Part shown: positions 53,204-62,035 of the stretch, piece after piece
Layout: every line of letters starts with the position of its first letter
Position numbering within the stretch: position 1 is the first letter of the stretch
Source of the DNA: Cryomorphaceae bacterium BACL29 MAG-121220-bin8
GTDB lineage: Bacteria > Bacteroidota > Bacteroidia > Flavobacteriales > Flavobacteriaceae
Assembly (NCBI GenBank): GCA_905181705.1
Contig: CAJIYP010000003.1
Location: forward strand, 682,001 to 746,000
DNA length: 64,000 bases
Reading direction: 5' to 3'
Notes under the pieces: model-generated
Seen by the model: only the letters and a program-made list of their open reading frames with translations
Told to the model about the DNA's origin: nothing
Databases searched by the model: none
Program-made: the position numbers and the translations under genes

Positions 53204-55627
53204 ATGAAAAAAATTACCTACATCCTTTTTTTACTTATGGCTTCTTTTTCTATGGGTCAAGACTTGAGTTCTGCAGTTCAAAAAGCTTCCAGCCAAAATC
53301 CAGTCAAAAAATTAGAACTAATGAGCGACTCCGAATTGTTGGCTTATTGGGAACAGGCTCAAGCACAAGGCTACAGTTTAAATCAACTTAAAACATTAGC
53401 TAGAGCTCAAGGAGTAAGCGAAGGGGATATTTCAAAATTTGAAAAAAGAATCAAAACCCTTAATCAAACACAAACTAATGACGATTCGTTTTCAGAAACC
53501 GAAACCAACCTTAGTTCTATTTTTGGAATTACTGAAGATGAAACCGATGATTCATTAGTATTAGAGGAAGAAAAATATTCCCTTCCTATTTTTGGTATGA
53601 CTTTTTTTGATTCAAAACCTCCTAGCTCTAACACGTCGCCACAACTAAACATAGCCACACCATCTTATTACCAGCTTGGACCTGGTGACGAAATTACGAT
53701 AAATGTTTGGGGAGCTTCTGAAAACCAGTACAAGGCAGTGATAAGTAATCAAGGCTCCATAAAGCTTGACAGAATTGCTCCAATATATTTAAGTGGCTAT
53801 TCCATATCCTCTGCAAAGAAAAGAATCGGAAATGCGCTTTCAAAAATTTATTCAGGAATTAAGTCCTCAGAAGAATCCTATCAAAAAGTTTTTTTTGATG
53901 TCAGTCTTTCTCAGTCTAGATCCATTGTTTTAAACATTGTTGGGGGAGTCCAAAATCCAGGCACTTACACTCTTCCCAGTATGGTTTCTCCATTAAACGC
54001 ACTCTATGCTGCTGGTGGCCCAAACGAAAATGGTAGTTTTCGTGATATTAAAATATTAAGAAACGGAAAAACTTACAAAACAATTGACTTGTATGATTAT
54101 TTTGTCAAGGGGATTTATCCTACTTTAAGTCTGAGAGATCAAGACGTAATACTTGTCCCCTCGTATTCAAAAAGGGTCTTTGTTGATGGAGAGTTCAAGG
54201 AAACTGGTATTTTTGAGATGAAGGACAAAGAAACTATTAGTGATCTACTGATCTACACTGGCGGGTTTAACTCTTTTGCTTACAAAAATAAAGTTTTTAT
54301 TGAATCTGTTTTGGGAATAAACAAGTCCATGACGGCATTAAGTTCTGATAGTTTTTCTTCAAAAATACTTCAAGATGGAGATATCATTAAGGCTAAACCG
54401 GTAGGAGATAAATTTTTAAACAAAGTTACGATTGAAGGCGCAATATATTTGCCTGGTAGTTATTCCTTGGGAAATAATTCCACTTTAAAAGAGCTTATTA
54501 CTAACGCTCAAGGCCTAAAAGACGATGCTTTGTTAAATAAAGCTCTTATATATAGGTTTTTTGAAGGAAAAGAAAATGAGATTCTCTCTGTTGATTTAGA
54601 AAGCGTCCTGTCTGAAAAGAAAAAAATTACACTAAAGCCAAATGATAGGGTTGTGATTTTCTCAAAATCTTTATTAAAAGAAGAAAGTTTTGTTGAGATT
54701 AGGGGAGAGGTTAATAATCCACAAATATTTAATTTCTATGATGGAATTACCTTAGTTGACCTAATCCTTCTCTCAGATGGTATTAAAGAGGATGGAGATT
54801 CGTATTCTATAGATGTTTTTAGAAAAACTTATGATAAAACTGGGGAAGCTCCTTTCAGGTCCTTGTCCTTAGAACTATCCCCAGACTTAAATTACGAAAA
54901 TTCTGAACAAAACTTTTTGCTTGAAAAAAATGATTTAGTGGTTGTTCGTTTAAAAGAAGGAGTTGTGAAAAGTGAATTTGTATCAATTAATGGGCTTGTA
55001 AAAAAACCTGGAGTTTATGCTGTTTTGAATAATAAATATTCTTTATATGACCTTTTAAATGATGCTGGGGGGATTTTAAAAGATGGCGCGATTGCAGGGG
55101 TGAAGATTAAAAGAATAAACCAGGCTAAAAGTGAGATTGAAGAGATAGTCTCCACTACTGACTCGTTAGGAATTGAAATTAGTGAAATAGAAGATTTTAT
55201 TGAGTTTGGAGTAGACATAGCTCAACTATACAAAACAAAAGGATTTGACTTAAAATACAATGTAATTTTAAAGGATGGGGATGTAGTAGAGGTGCCTAAA
55301 GTTGACAATACTATTGAGGTTATCGGTGAGGTTCAAAGACCAACGGTTATAAACTTTAGAAAGGGAATGGGCGCCGTAGCGGCAATAGATCAAGCGGGAG
55401 GCGTTACGGATTTAGCAAAAAAAAGCGGTTCTTTTGTGGTTTATCAAAACGGAAATGTTTCTTCTTTCAAAAGGTTTTTGTTTTTTAGCTTCCCTCCCAA
55501 ACTAGAGCCCGGTTGCAAAATTATTGTACCTAAAAAAATTAGCAACCCCAACAAAACAAGCTTAACAGAAATAATTGGCTTAACCTCTACGTTAGCAACA
55601 CTTGCCGTATTGGTTAACTCTCTTTAA
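53204..55627 (+). CDS. Polysaccharide export outer membrane protein with SLBB repeats (Wza-like)
   Basis: The 807-residue protein has a signal peptide (KKITYILFLLMASFSMGQ), an acidic Ser/Thr-rich stretch, a polysaccharide-export domain (YQLGPGDEITINVWG near residue 153) and several SLBB domains (GGVQNPGTYTLPS near 250, GAIYLPGSYSLGNNSTL near 412, GEVNNPQIFNFYDGIT near 498, NGLVKKPGVYAVL near 597, GEVQRPTVINFRKG near 706). A C-terminal membrane segment (IIGLTSTLATLAVLVNSL) ends the protein. This is the large Wza-type exporter of Bacteroidota, with the Wzz-like gene eight bases downstream. Confidence 0.9.
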   Translation: MKKITYILFLLMASFSMGQDLSSAVQKASSQNPVKKLELMSDSELLAYWEQAQAQGYSLNQLKTLARAQGVSEGDISKFEKRIKTLNQTQTNDDSFSETETNLSSIFGITEDETDDSLVLEEEKYSLPIFGMTFFDSKPPSSNTSPQLNIATPSYYQLGPGDEITINVWGASENQYKAVISNQGSIKLDRIAPIYLSGYSISSAKKRIGNALSKIYSGIKSSEESYQKVFFDVSLSQSRSIVLNIVGGVQNPGTYTLPSMVSPLNALYAAGGPNENGSFRDIKILRNGKTYKTIDLYDYFVKGIYPTLSLRDQDVILVPSYSKRVFVDGEFKETGIFEMKDKETISDLLIYTGGFNSFAYKNKVFIESVLGINKSMTALSSDSFSSKILQDGDIIKAKPVGDKFLNKVTIEGAIYLPGSYSLGNNSTLKELITNAQGLKDDALLNKALIYRFFEGKENEILSVDLESVLSEKKKITLKPNDRVVIFSKSLLKEESFVEIRGEVNNPQIFNFYDGITLVDLILLSDGIKEDGDSYSIDVFRKTYDKTGEAPFRSLSLELSPDLNYENSEQNFLLEKNDLVVVRLKEGVVKSEFVSINGLVKKPGVYAVLNNKYSLYDLLNDAGGILKDGAIAGVKIKRINQAKSEIEEIVSTTDSLGIEISEIEDFIEFGVDIAQLYKTKGFDLKYNVILKDGDVVEVPKVDNTIEVIGEVQRPTVINFRKGMGAVAAIDQAGGVTDLAKKSGSFVVYQNGNVSSFKRFLFFSFPPKLEPGCKIIVPKKISNPNKTSLTEIIGLTSTLATLAVLVNSL

Positions 55628-55635
55628 TATATATT

Positions 55636-56724
55636 ATGAACAATACAGAAAATCCTGAAGATGAAATAGATTTAATCGCATTGTTTAAATCTTTGTGGAT
55701 CAGTAAAAAACTGATAATAAAAATTACTGTAGTTTTTTCTTTTTTAGGAATTATAATCGCTTTGTCATCCCCAGTTGTATTTACGGCATCCTCTACTTTT
55801 ATCCCTCAAGCTAGTCAAGCAGGAGCCTCTTCAGGTCTTAGTGGAGTGGCCTCGCTAGTTGGAATTAATTTGGGTAGCAGTTCTTCTGGAAACGAAATTC
55901 CACCTTCGCTGTATCCTCAAATCATACAAAGCGTTCCTTACAAAAGAGCTCTTCTTGATTTGCCTTTAACAGTTTCTCCCAACGAGCCTTCGGTTTCATT
56001 AAAAGACTACATGCTTGAAAAAGATTCTTCAGTTGATTTTATTGGAACAGTTAAAAAATATACCATAATGCTTCCTTTCACTATTCTTGGTGCAATAAAA
56101 GGGGAGCCAGATGATAATTCTATTGGATTTTCTTCCACTATGTCGGTTAGCTTAGAAGAAGAGGGTTTGTTTCAAAGTTTAGAAGGAATGCTTTCTTTAA
56201 GTGTAAATGCCAAAGAGGGGTTTGTAAATCTTTCCGTATCAGCAAGCGACCCGTTAATCTCTGCAATTGTGGCTAAAGGCGCGCAAGAAATTCTTCAAAA
56301 AAGCGTGATTGATTATAAAATTAAAAGCGCTTCAGAACTTTTGACCTTTAACCAACAACAATTAGATCTTAAAAAAATTGAGTTTGATAGTCTACAAAAC
56401 AAACTGGCTCTTTTCAAAGACTCTAACCTAAATATTATTGATTCTAGATTTGAAAACAGGCTTAATGGGCTAGAGGCTGAATTTGGCATTGTTAATGCTG
56501 TTTACCAAGAGTTAGCTAAACAATTAGAACAGTCTAAACTGCAGGTTAGTAGAGACACCCCTGTTTTTTCCGTGATAAAACCCGTTACAATTCCCAACCA
56601 AAGATCTGCACCCAAGCGTTCTTTAATGGTTATTATTTACGCTTTTATTGGTTTAGTTATTGGGTGTGGTTACGTGCTTGTAAAAGAGCCTGTTGCCAAA
56701 ATTTTAAAAGAGATCAAGGCTTAA
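55636..56724 (+). CDS. Wzz-type chain-length determinant / polysaccharide co-polymerase
   Basis: The 362-residue protein has a Wzz domain between two membrane helices (about residues 32-52 and 330-350) and a large periplasmic helical part containing SELLTFNQQQLDLKKIEFDS. The tyrosine-kinase domain often fused to such proteins is absent, and no separate kinase gene is nearby. It probably sets chain length of the exopolysaccharide exported by the SLBB protein. Its 3' end overlaps the convergent kelch gene by 11 bases. Confidence 0.88.
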   Translation: MNNTENPEDEIDLIALFKSLWISKKLIIKITVVFSFLGIIIALSSPVVFTASSTFIPQASQAGASSGLSGVASLVGINLGSSSSGNEIPPSLYPQIIQSVPYKRALLDLPLTVSPNEPSVSLKDYMLEKDSSVDFIGTVKKYTIMLPFTILGAIKGEPDDNSIGFSSTMSVSLEEEGLFQSLEGMLSLSVNAKEGFVNLSVSASDPLISAIVAKGAQEILQKSVIDYKIKSASELLTFNQQQLDLKKIEFDSLQNKLALFKDSNLNIIDSRFENRLNGLEAEFGIVNAVYQELAKQLEQSKLQVSRDTPVFSVIKPVTIPNQRSAPKRSLMVIIYAFIGLVIGCGYVLVKEPVAKILKEIKA

Positions 56725-57118
56725 AAAGAAAGCTAAAAAAAGATTTTTTTTCTGCAACTTGCTTAGTGATTTTATAAACCTTGTACCTTTTGTCTAGCGG
56801 GTCTTTTATTTCTTCGATAAAGTTAGTAGGGGTATTTGTTACAGATTTATAAATAGTGTTTATTTCTTCAATAAAAGATGTTCTTAAGGCTGTAAAGTGA
56901 GATTTTACAAAAACCTTAGAACTTATGATTTTGTTCAGTTCAGTTGATGAAATATAGTTTTTACTTTCTAGATGCTTTATAAGGGTCAGTTGTTTTTGGC
57001 TTAAAAGAGATGAGTTTTGTCCGTAGTAAATCTTTTTATCGTCATATAAAACAAGGCCTTTTAAAAAGTCTTTAAATGAAAAAAGCTTATAAACGACAAA
57101 ACATATTAAAACTGCCAA
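56714..57118 (-). CDS. C-terminal fragment: membrane helix plus cytoplasmic domain
   Basis: This 134-residue piece has the membrane helix and a helical domain that could be winged-helix-like. Frame continuity upstream gives LAAI before the first residue shown here, extending the helix. Confidence 0.5.
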   Translation of the reverse strand: MAVLICFVVYKLFSFKDFLKGLVLYDDKKIYYGQNSSLLSQKQLTLIKHLESKNYISSTELNKIISSKVFVKSHFTALRTSFIEEINTIYKSVTNTPTNFIEEIKDPLDKRYKVYKITKQVAEKKSFFSFLFKP

Positions 57119-57126
57119 TATTGCGG

Positions 57127-57462
57127 CTAAGGAATTTTATATGGATTTTCGTTTTGTAATGTGATTGGGTAAAACTCAGGTTCAAGGGTTTTTAAATCGT
57201 TTAAAGGAAATTGTGCTAAAAAGCTTTTGTTGTTTTTATTTTTAATGAAATACAAAGTGTCTAAATGTTCTATCACAGGTCTATTTGTGTCGATGCCTTC
57301 AAAAAGATTCTCTTTATGAAAGCTGGTAACAGTGTCATTTTTAAAATCAAAAATTACAATTTTATTTTTTTCTAAATAAGCTTTCTTTAATTCAAAATTA
57401 ACATTAGATTCATAAGAATATTTGACTGGAATTTCTGGGTTAATTTCCCCTAAGATCCACAA
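57127..57462 (-). CDS. Middle fragment of the kelch-TM protein
   Basis: This 111-residue piece (starting near GEINPEIPVKY) aligns with residues of about 210-320 of the intact paralog, including FDFKNDTVTSF. Both ends are frame shifts. Confidence 0.5.
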   Translation of the reverse strand: MWILGEINPEIPVKYSYESNVNFELKKAYLEKNKIVIFDFKNDTVTSFHKENLFEGIDTNRPVIEHLDTLYFIKNKNNKSFLAQFPLNDLKTLEPEFYPITLQNENPYKIP

Positions 57463-58117
57463 AGGTTTTAGTCAAAAGATCAAAATAAAAATAATCATTC
57501 AAGACAACGTCTTTAATCTCAGAGTCTTTTGGTGAGTTTCTGCCTCCCAAAACGTAAAGTTTATCGTTCAAAACTTGAAATATTGCTTTCCATCTTTCTT
57601 GAGGAACAAAATCTGATTTAGTACTTACAAGCTCCCACTGGCCAGTGGATGTGTCAAAAGTGGTTATGTAGTCTTTAAAAGTCCAAAAACCATAGCCTCC
57701 ATACATGTATATTTGGTTTTTGTGGGTAAACACTGATGACTCAAACTGATTTTTCTGCTCTACAGAACTGTCTTCTTTTACAAGACCTTTATTTGTTTGG
57801 GAAAACACATGTCCTCCGCCTGATATTATTAAATAGGTCGCTAAGGAATCGTTTAAAGCGGTAAAGCTTTGGTTGTCAAAGCTCTTGAAGTTGAATTTAA
57901 GTTTTAAACTGTCGTTTTGCGTTTCGTACTCTTTAAACGTCCATTTTTTTTTAAAATGGTATACGCCGTTTTTAAGTATAATTTTTGGGGTGCCAGCTAT
58001 GCTTTTTGTAAAAATATAATCTTGTGAGATTCCCTCAGGTAACAAAACATCTTGTGCCATTAGCCTTGAGCTCAAAAGGAATGTAAAAAAAACTAAAATG
58101 CTTAATCTAGGTTTCAA
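57440..58117 (-). CDS. N-terminal fragment: signal peptide and kelch repeats
   Basis: This 225-residue piece has a signal peptide (SILVFFTFLLSSRLMAQ) and the kelch-like motifs. It would be released as a secreted kelch protein if the gene is truly broken. It is divergent from the WecA-like gene with 32 bases between. Confidence 0.6.
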   Translation of the reverse strand: MKPRLSILVFFTFLLSSRLMAQDVLLPEGISQDYIFTKSIAGTPKIILKNGVYHFKKKWTFKEYETQNDSLKLKFNFKSFDNQSFTALNDSLATYLIISGGGHVFSQTNKGLVKEDSSVEQKNQFESSVFTHKNQIYMYGGYGFWTFKDYITTFDTSTGQWELVSTKSDFVPQERWKAIFQVLNDKLYVLGGRNSPKDSEIKDVVLNDYFYFDLLTKTFVDLRGN

Positions 58118-58149
58118 TTTCTTTTTTTAATAAATATAATTTAAAGTTT

Positions 58150-59187
58150 ATGATATTATTCAATTCAACTATAATTTCTCTTTTATTGTTTTTAATATTA
58201 GCTTCGTTTGTATCCTATTTTTTAAACAAATACATATATTCCGTTTTTTCCAAAAACAAGATAATTGACCCAATTAATAGTAGATCTTCTCATAGATCGA
58301 AAGCAACTAGATCTGGAGGGCTTTCTGTTTTTTTAAGTATTTGCCTGTGCCTAGCAATTGCCGGTTCCATAACCAATTTAGAATTACAGCCTTATGGGTT
58401 TTTAAGTGTTTTATTTATGGCGTTGACAGGAATAGCAGATGATTTTTTTAATGTTCGTTATAGAGAAAAGTTCTTTTTACAAATTTTTGCAGGCATTATA
58501 TTGCTACAGTCTGGGTATTCTATAAACTCTTTTTATGGTATTTTTGGAGTATTTGATATTCCAGAGTGGCTCTCTATTTTTGTTACTCTTTTTGTTTTTA
58601 TAGTTATTGTGAATGCAATTAATTTAATTGATGGATTGGATGGTCTTGCCTCTTTGATCTCATTAAAGTTTTTAATTGTAATGGGGGGTATAATCATGGT
58701 TGGAGCAAGTGAAATGTTGCTTTTCTTTCCGATAATTATCGGAGCATTACTGGGTTTTCTTCTTCATAATTTTAGTTCGATTAAAAAAGTGTTTTTAGGA
58801 GATACTGGTTCTCTTTTTATTGGTGCCACCATGGCTTTTTTTGTTATTTATGTTTTAGATTCTTCGAACCAAATAGTTACCGACACTTATATTTCCCGCC
58901 CTCTTTTTTGCGTGCTGTTATTGATTTACCCTTTAACCGACACGCTTAGGGCTATTGTTCTTCGATCTTACAAAAACCAATCTCCATTTGTTGCAGATAG
59001 AATACACCTACATCACAGATTAGCTGATAAGGGCTACGAACATTGGGCTGCTTCTTTGCTAATTTTTATTCTATCAGTGTCATTACTTGCTTTTAATCTT
59101 CTTTTTTTTCAGTACATAGGACTTGTTGCTTGTATTGCCTCAACTATAAGCCTTATGTTAACTTACTTTTATTTATTTTTTAAATGA
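58150..59187 (+). CDS. WecA/MraY-family undecaprenyl-phosphate sugar-1-phosphate transferase
   Basis: The enzyme moves a sugar-1-phosphate onto undecaprenyl phosphate and so starts exopolysaccharide or O-antigen units at the inner membrane. The 345-residue protein has about ten membrane helices and the family motifs: GIADDFFNVRYR, NAINLIDGLDGLAS, VFLGDTGSLFIG and IHLHHRL. The acceptor sugar is unknown; GlcNAc-1-P is the usual case for WecA. It overlaps the kelch-TM gene downstream as ATGA, so the two are translated together. Confidence 0.92.
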   Translation: MILFNSTIISLLLFLILASFVSYFLNKYIYSVFSKNKIIDPINSRSSHRSKATRSGGLSVFLSICLCLAIAGSITNLELQPYGFLSVLFMALTGIADDFFNVRYREKFFLQIFAGIILLQSGYSINSFYGIFGVFDIPEWLSIFVTLFVFIVIVNAINLIDGLDGLASLISLKFLIVMGGIIMVGASEMLLFFPIIIGALLGFLLHNFSSIKKVFLGDTGSLFIGATMAFFVIYVLDSSNQIVTDTYISRPLFCVLLLIYPLTDTLRAIVLRSYKNQSPFVADRIHLHHRLADKGYEHWAASLLIFILSVSLLAFNLLFFQYIGLVACIASTISLMLTYFYLFFK

Positions 59188-60539
59188 GAAAAATTCCTGT
59201 TTGTATTTTTTTAGCCTTTTCCCTCTTTTCTTTTTCTCAAGAGAATCTAAAGGACTTTTTATTAGTTACTAAAGATTCTTCCTCTTTCTACACGTTTACT
59301 AAAAAGGGCGTTTACTTGTCTTCATTTGTAGAAGAAAACAAAATCAAAAAAGAGTTTTTTCCTTATACAAAAGAGCTTCCTAAAAGCCTTCTGGATGTAG
59401 GTTTTAAACAACTAAAAACGGCTTCCTTAAATAACTCTATTTATTTTTTATATCCTGGCGGCGGAATTCTATTCCGCTATAAGGGCAAAAAAATTGAAAG
59501 AATTGACAAGAGTTTTGCTCATAGAAATCAATTCACGGGCCACTTTTTTTCTTATAAAAACAGTCTTTATCTTTTGGGGGGATATGGGTACTGGACCACA
59601 AAAAACTATTTAACAAAATTTAGTTTTCAATCAGGAAGTTGGGATATTGTAACGACGATTGGCCCAGCGCCCAGTGGAGGTATAAATCAGGGGTCTTTTA
59701 TTGAGATGGAAAACAGTCTTTTTGTTTACGATTTTTACAGTAGACCTTCGATCTTATCAATTGACGTTCACAATAAAAATTTATTCGAGCTAGATTTAGA
59801 AAACTTTAAGTGGAGTCAAAGAGGTTCTTTAGCCGGAGCATATGACTCTAAAATTGAGAGCTCTAGGATGTCTATTCGGTCTCCTTACAAAGAATCTTTG
59901 TTTGAAAAAAAAGCTAATGAAGAAGTTTTTAAAATAACCCACCCATCTTCTAATCTTGTTAGTGTTTTTTCTTCTGAAAATAAACTTTCGAAACTTAATG
60001 AGTCGTTTATTTTTGTGGGAGATAATTTAGTTTATGCCTCGAGAAATGCCAACAGTCTTGAAAGTAAAATATCATTTATAGACATTAAAACTTTTGAGGT
60101 TTTAAAACAAGAATTATTTTATTTAGATGACGGGTATTTATTTAGAACTTACTTGATTTTTGCTGCAATATTTTCTTTTGCTATTATTTTTTTAGTGTTC
60201 CTTTTCTTTAAAACTCGCTCCAAGATTTTTTACCTCAATAAGCAATCGTTGTTTAATCAAATGTCTTCTATATTACTATTAAAGGAGGAGTTTGCTTTGT
60301 TAACTGCTTTTAAGAACAGTGCTGTTTTAGAAAACAATTTTATTTTAAACTTGTTTTCTGATGAAACCAAGTCATTAGACGCTATAATTAAGAAAAAAAA
60401 CAAGTTGATTAATGATCTTAATCAAAAGTGTAAAAAAAGCTTTAAAATAGATTTGATTATAAAAAAAACAGACAAAGCTGACTCAAGACAGGTAATCTAT
60501 TTGTTGGCTAAAAACACAAGGATAGTTGTTGAAGATTAG
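59184..60539 (+). CDS. Kelch-repeat protein with one membrane helix and a cytoplasmic domain
   Basis: The 451-residue protein has a signal peptide (PVCIFLAFSLFSFSQ) and a kelch-like periplasmic domain (LLGGYGYWTTKNYLTKF and neighbouring repeats, about residues 30-310). One membrane helix follows (YLIFAAIFSFAIIFLVFLFF), then a helical cytoplasmic domain of about 110 residues ending in VIYLLAKN. The fold order matches the broken paralog on the other side of the WecA-like gene. It is coupled to that gene by a four-base overlap. I do not recognise a named family; a sensor or assembly factor for the glycan pathway is inference. Confidence 0.75.
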   Translation: MRKIPVCIFLAFSLFSFSQENLKDFLLVTKDSSSFYTFTKKGVYLSSFVEENKIKKEFFPYTKELPKSLLDVGFKQLKTASLNNSIYFLYPGGGILFRYKGKKIERIDKSFAHRNQFTGHFFSYKNSLYLLGGYGYWTTKNYLTKFSFQSGSWDIVTTIGPAPSGGINQGSFIEMENSLFVYDFYSRPSILSIDVHNKNLFELDLENFKWSQRGSLAGAYDSKIESSRMSIRSPYKESLFEKKANEEVFKITHPSSNLVSVFSSENKLSKLNESFIFVGDNLVYASRNANSLESKISFIDIKTFEVLKQELFYLDDGYLFRTYLIFAAIFSFAIIFLVFLFFKTRSKIFYLNKQSLFNQMSSILLLKEEFALLTAFKNSAVLENNFILNLFSDETKSLDAIIKKKNKLINDLNQKCKKSFKIDLIIKKTDKADSRQVIYLLAKNTRIVVED

Positions 60540-62029
60540 TTTTTAATTTCTTCTACTATTTTTCTGTCGTTTGAAAGTCGTGGCAACTTATTCTGCCCCC
60601 CTAATTTTCCTTTCTTTTTCATGTAGTTTTTAAAAGTTCCTTTTTTTAAAACCACTATTTCTAAAGGCTTCAGTACTTTCCCCTTTATTAAATCGTTGTA
60701 ATAAGAGTTTTGAGCTCGCATATTTTCGTCTAAATCCATCTCCAGTTTCCCAATTTCAGACTCTTTTAGAGGCTCTTCAAATTCAATCCACCATTGATGA
60801 AAAGGCAACCCTTTTTTGGGGTTTATGTTTGGTGCAACGGTAAATTCATTGATTTTAAAAGCATGTTCTTCAGTGGCTTTTTTTAGTGAATTTTCTACTT
60901 CACCCGCTATAACATGTTCTCCAAATGCAGAAATAAAATGAGTGTATCGTCCTGTTACTATTAACCTATGAGGAATTAAAGAGACAAAAGACACTGTGTC
61001 CCCTGTGTTGTAACTCCACAATCCTGCTGTAGTAGAGATTATTAATATGTAGTTTACCCCCATTTCAATATTTTCCACAGTATGTCTTTTGGGCTCTTTC
61101 TGATTCATTTCTTCTAGTTTAATAAATTCATAAAAAATTCCTGAATTTAATTGAAGAAGTAGTCCATTAGATTTTTGAGAATCTTGATAAGCAAAGAAGC
61201 CTTCTGAGGCTGGGAAATATTCAATACTATCTATTTTTTTTCCTATCAATTCATTAAACGTATTTCGGTAAGGCTCGTAATTAACCCCGCCATAAACAAA
61301 CAAACGAAAGTTTGGGAAAATTTTACTTATTATTTTTTCGTCACTTTCTTTTCTTAATTTCTCGAAATACATTTGAACCCAAGGTGGAATTCCTCCTATC
61401 ACGGCCATGTCTTCTTTTATGGTCTCTTTTGTAATTTCTTTAACCTTTTCTTCCCAGTCTTCAATGCAATTGTTTTCCCAGCTAGGCATTATGTTTTTTC
61501 TTAAATATGAAGGCGTGTAATGAGCTACAATACCCGAAAGCCTTCCTGTTTTGATTCCGTTTGTTTCCCCTAACAAAGGGCTTCCTTGTAAAAAAATAAC
61601 TTTTTTATTAAGAAATTCTGTGTTTCCTGTTTCTTCTATATAATGAAATATTGCGTCTCTAGATCCGTTTATATGCGTGGGCATAGAGTCTTTTGTGATT
61701 GGGATGTATTTAAATCCAGATGTAGTTCCTGATGTTTTAGCAAAATACAGGGGGCGACCCGGCCATAAAACATCTTTCTCGCCCTTTACCACACGATCTA
61801 CGTAAGGCTTTAGTTCTTCGTAATCTTTAACCTTGACGTGTTTTGTAAAATCTTTGTGTGTTTTTATGTTATTGAAATTATGATCTTCTCCAAAGCGCGT
61901 ATGTTTTCCTCTTTTTATTAATTTTTTAAAAACAGTCCTTTGGGTTTGAGATGGGTTTTTTGACCATTTTCTAATCCTCCAAACAAAAAATTTAGCCAAA
62001 AATCTAGCTCCTAATTCTTTTAAACTCAT
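60536..62029 (-). CDS. GH3-family protein (auxin-responsive-like acyl-adenylate enzyme)
   Basis: The 497-residue protein belongs to the GH3 superfamily: YFAKTSGTTSGFKYIPIT is the nucleotide-binding motif near residue 105, FPASEGFFAYQD follows near residue 275 and GLWSYNTGDTVSF near residue 330. Plant GH3 proteins conjugate amino acids to acyl groups such as auxin; the bacterial members of this ANL-type fold have no known substrate. It is six bases downstream of the M23 gene and convergent with the kelch-TM gene, overlapping it by four bases. Confidence 0.85.
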   Translation of the reverse strand: MSLKELGARFLAKFFVWRIRKWSKNPSQTQRTVFKKLIKRGKHTRFGEDHNFNNIKTHKDFTKHVKVKDYEELKPYVDRVVKGEKDVLWPGRPLYFAKTSGTTSGFKYIPITKDSMPTHINGSRDAIFHYIEETGNTEFLNKKVIFLQGSPLLGETNGIKTGRLSGIVAHYTPSYLRKNIMPSWENNCIEDWEEKVKEITKETIKEDMAVIGGIPPWVQMYFEKLRKESDEKIISKIFPNFRLFVYGGVNYEPYRNTFNELIGKKIDSIEYFPASEGFFAYQDSQKSNGLLLQLNSGIFYEFIKLEEMNQKEPKRHTVENIEMGVNYILIISTTAGLWSYNTGDTVSFVSLIPHRLIVTGRYTHFISAFGEHVIAGEVENSLKKATEEHAFKINEFTVAPNINPKKGLPFHQWWIEFEEPLKESEIGKLEMDLDENMRAQNSYYNDLIKGKVLKPLEIVVLKKGTFKNYMKKKGKLGGQNKLPRLSNDRKIVEEIKN

Positions 62030-62035
62030 TTTTTT

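Larger units (their letters stand above)
56714..58117 (-). pseudogene. Kelch-TM protein, paralog of the gene at 59184, broken by two single-base shifts
   Basis: Three frames join into one 467-residue protein. First comes a signal peptide and kelch-like repeats (GGYGFWTFKDYITTFD and VLGGRNSPKD, to about residue 225), then a beta-rich segment (111 residues), one membrane helix (LAAILAVLICFVVYKLF) and a cytoplasmic domain with SQKQLTLIKHLESK and the tail KRYKVYKI. One extra base near 57445 and one missing base near 57125 cancel, so the total length is a multiple of three. The order of parts matches the intact paralog. Function unknown. Confidence 0.8.
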
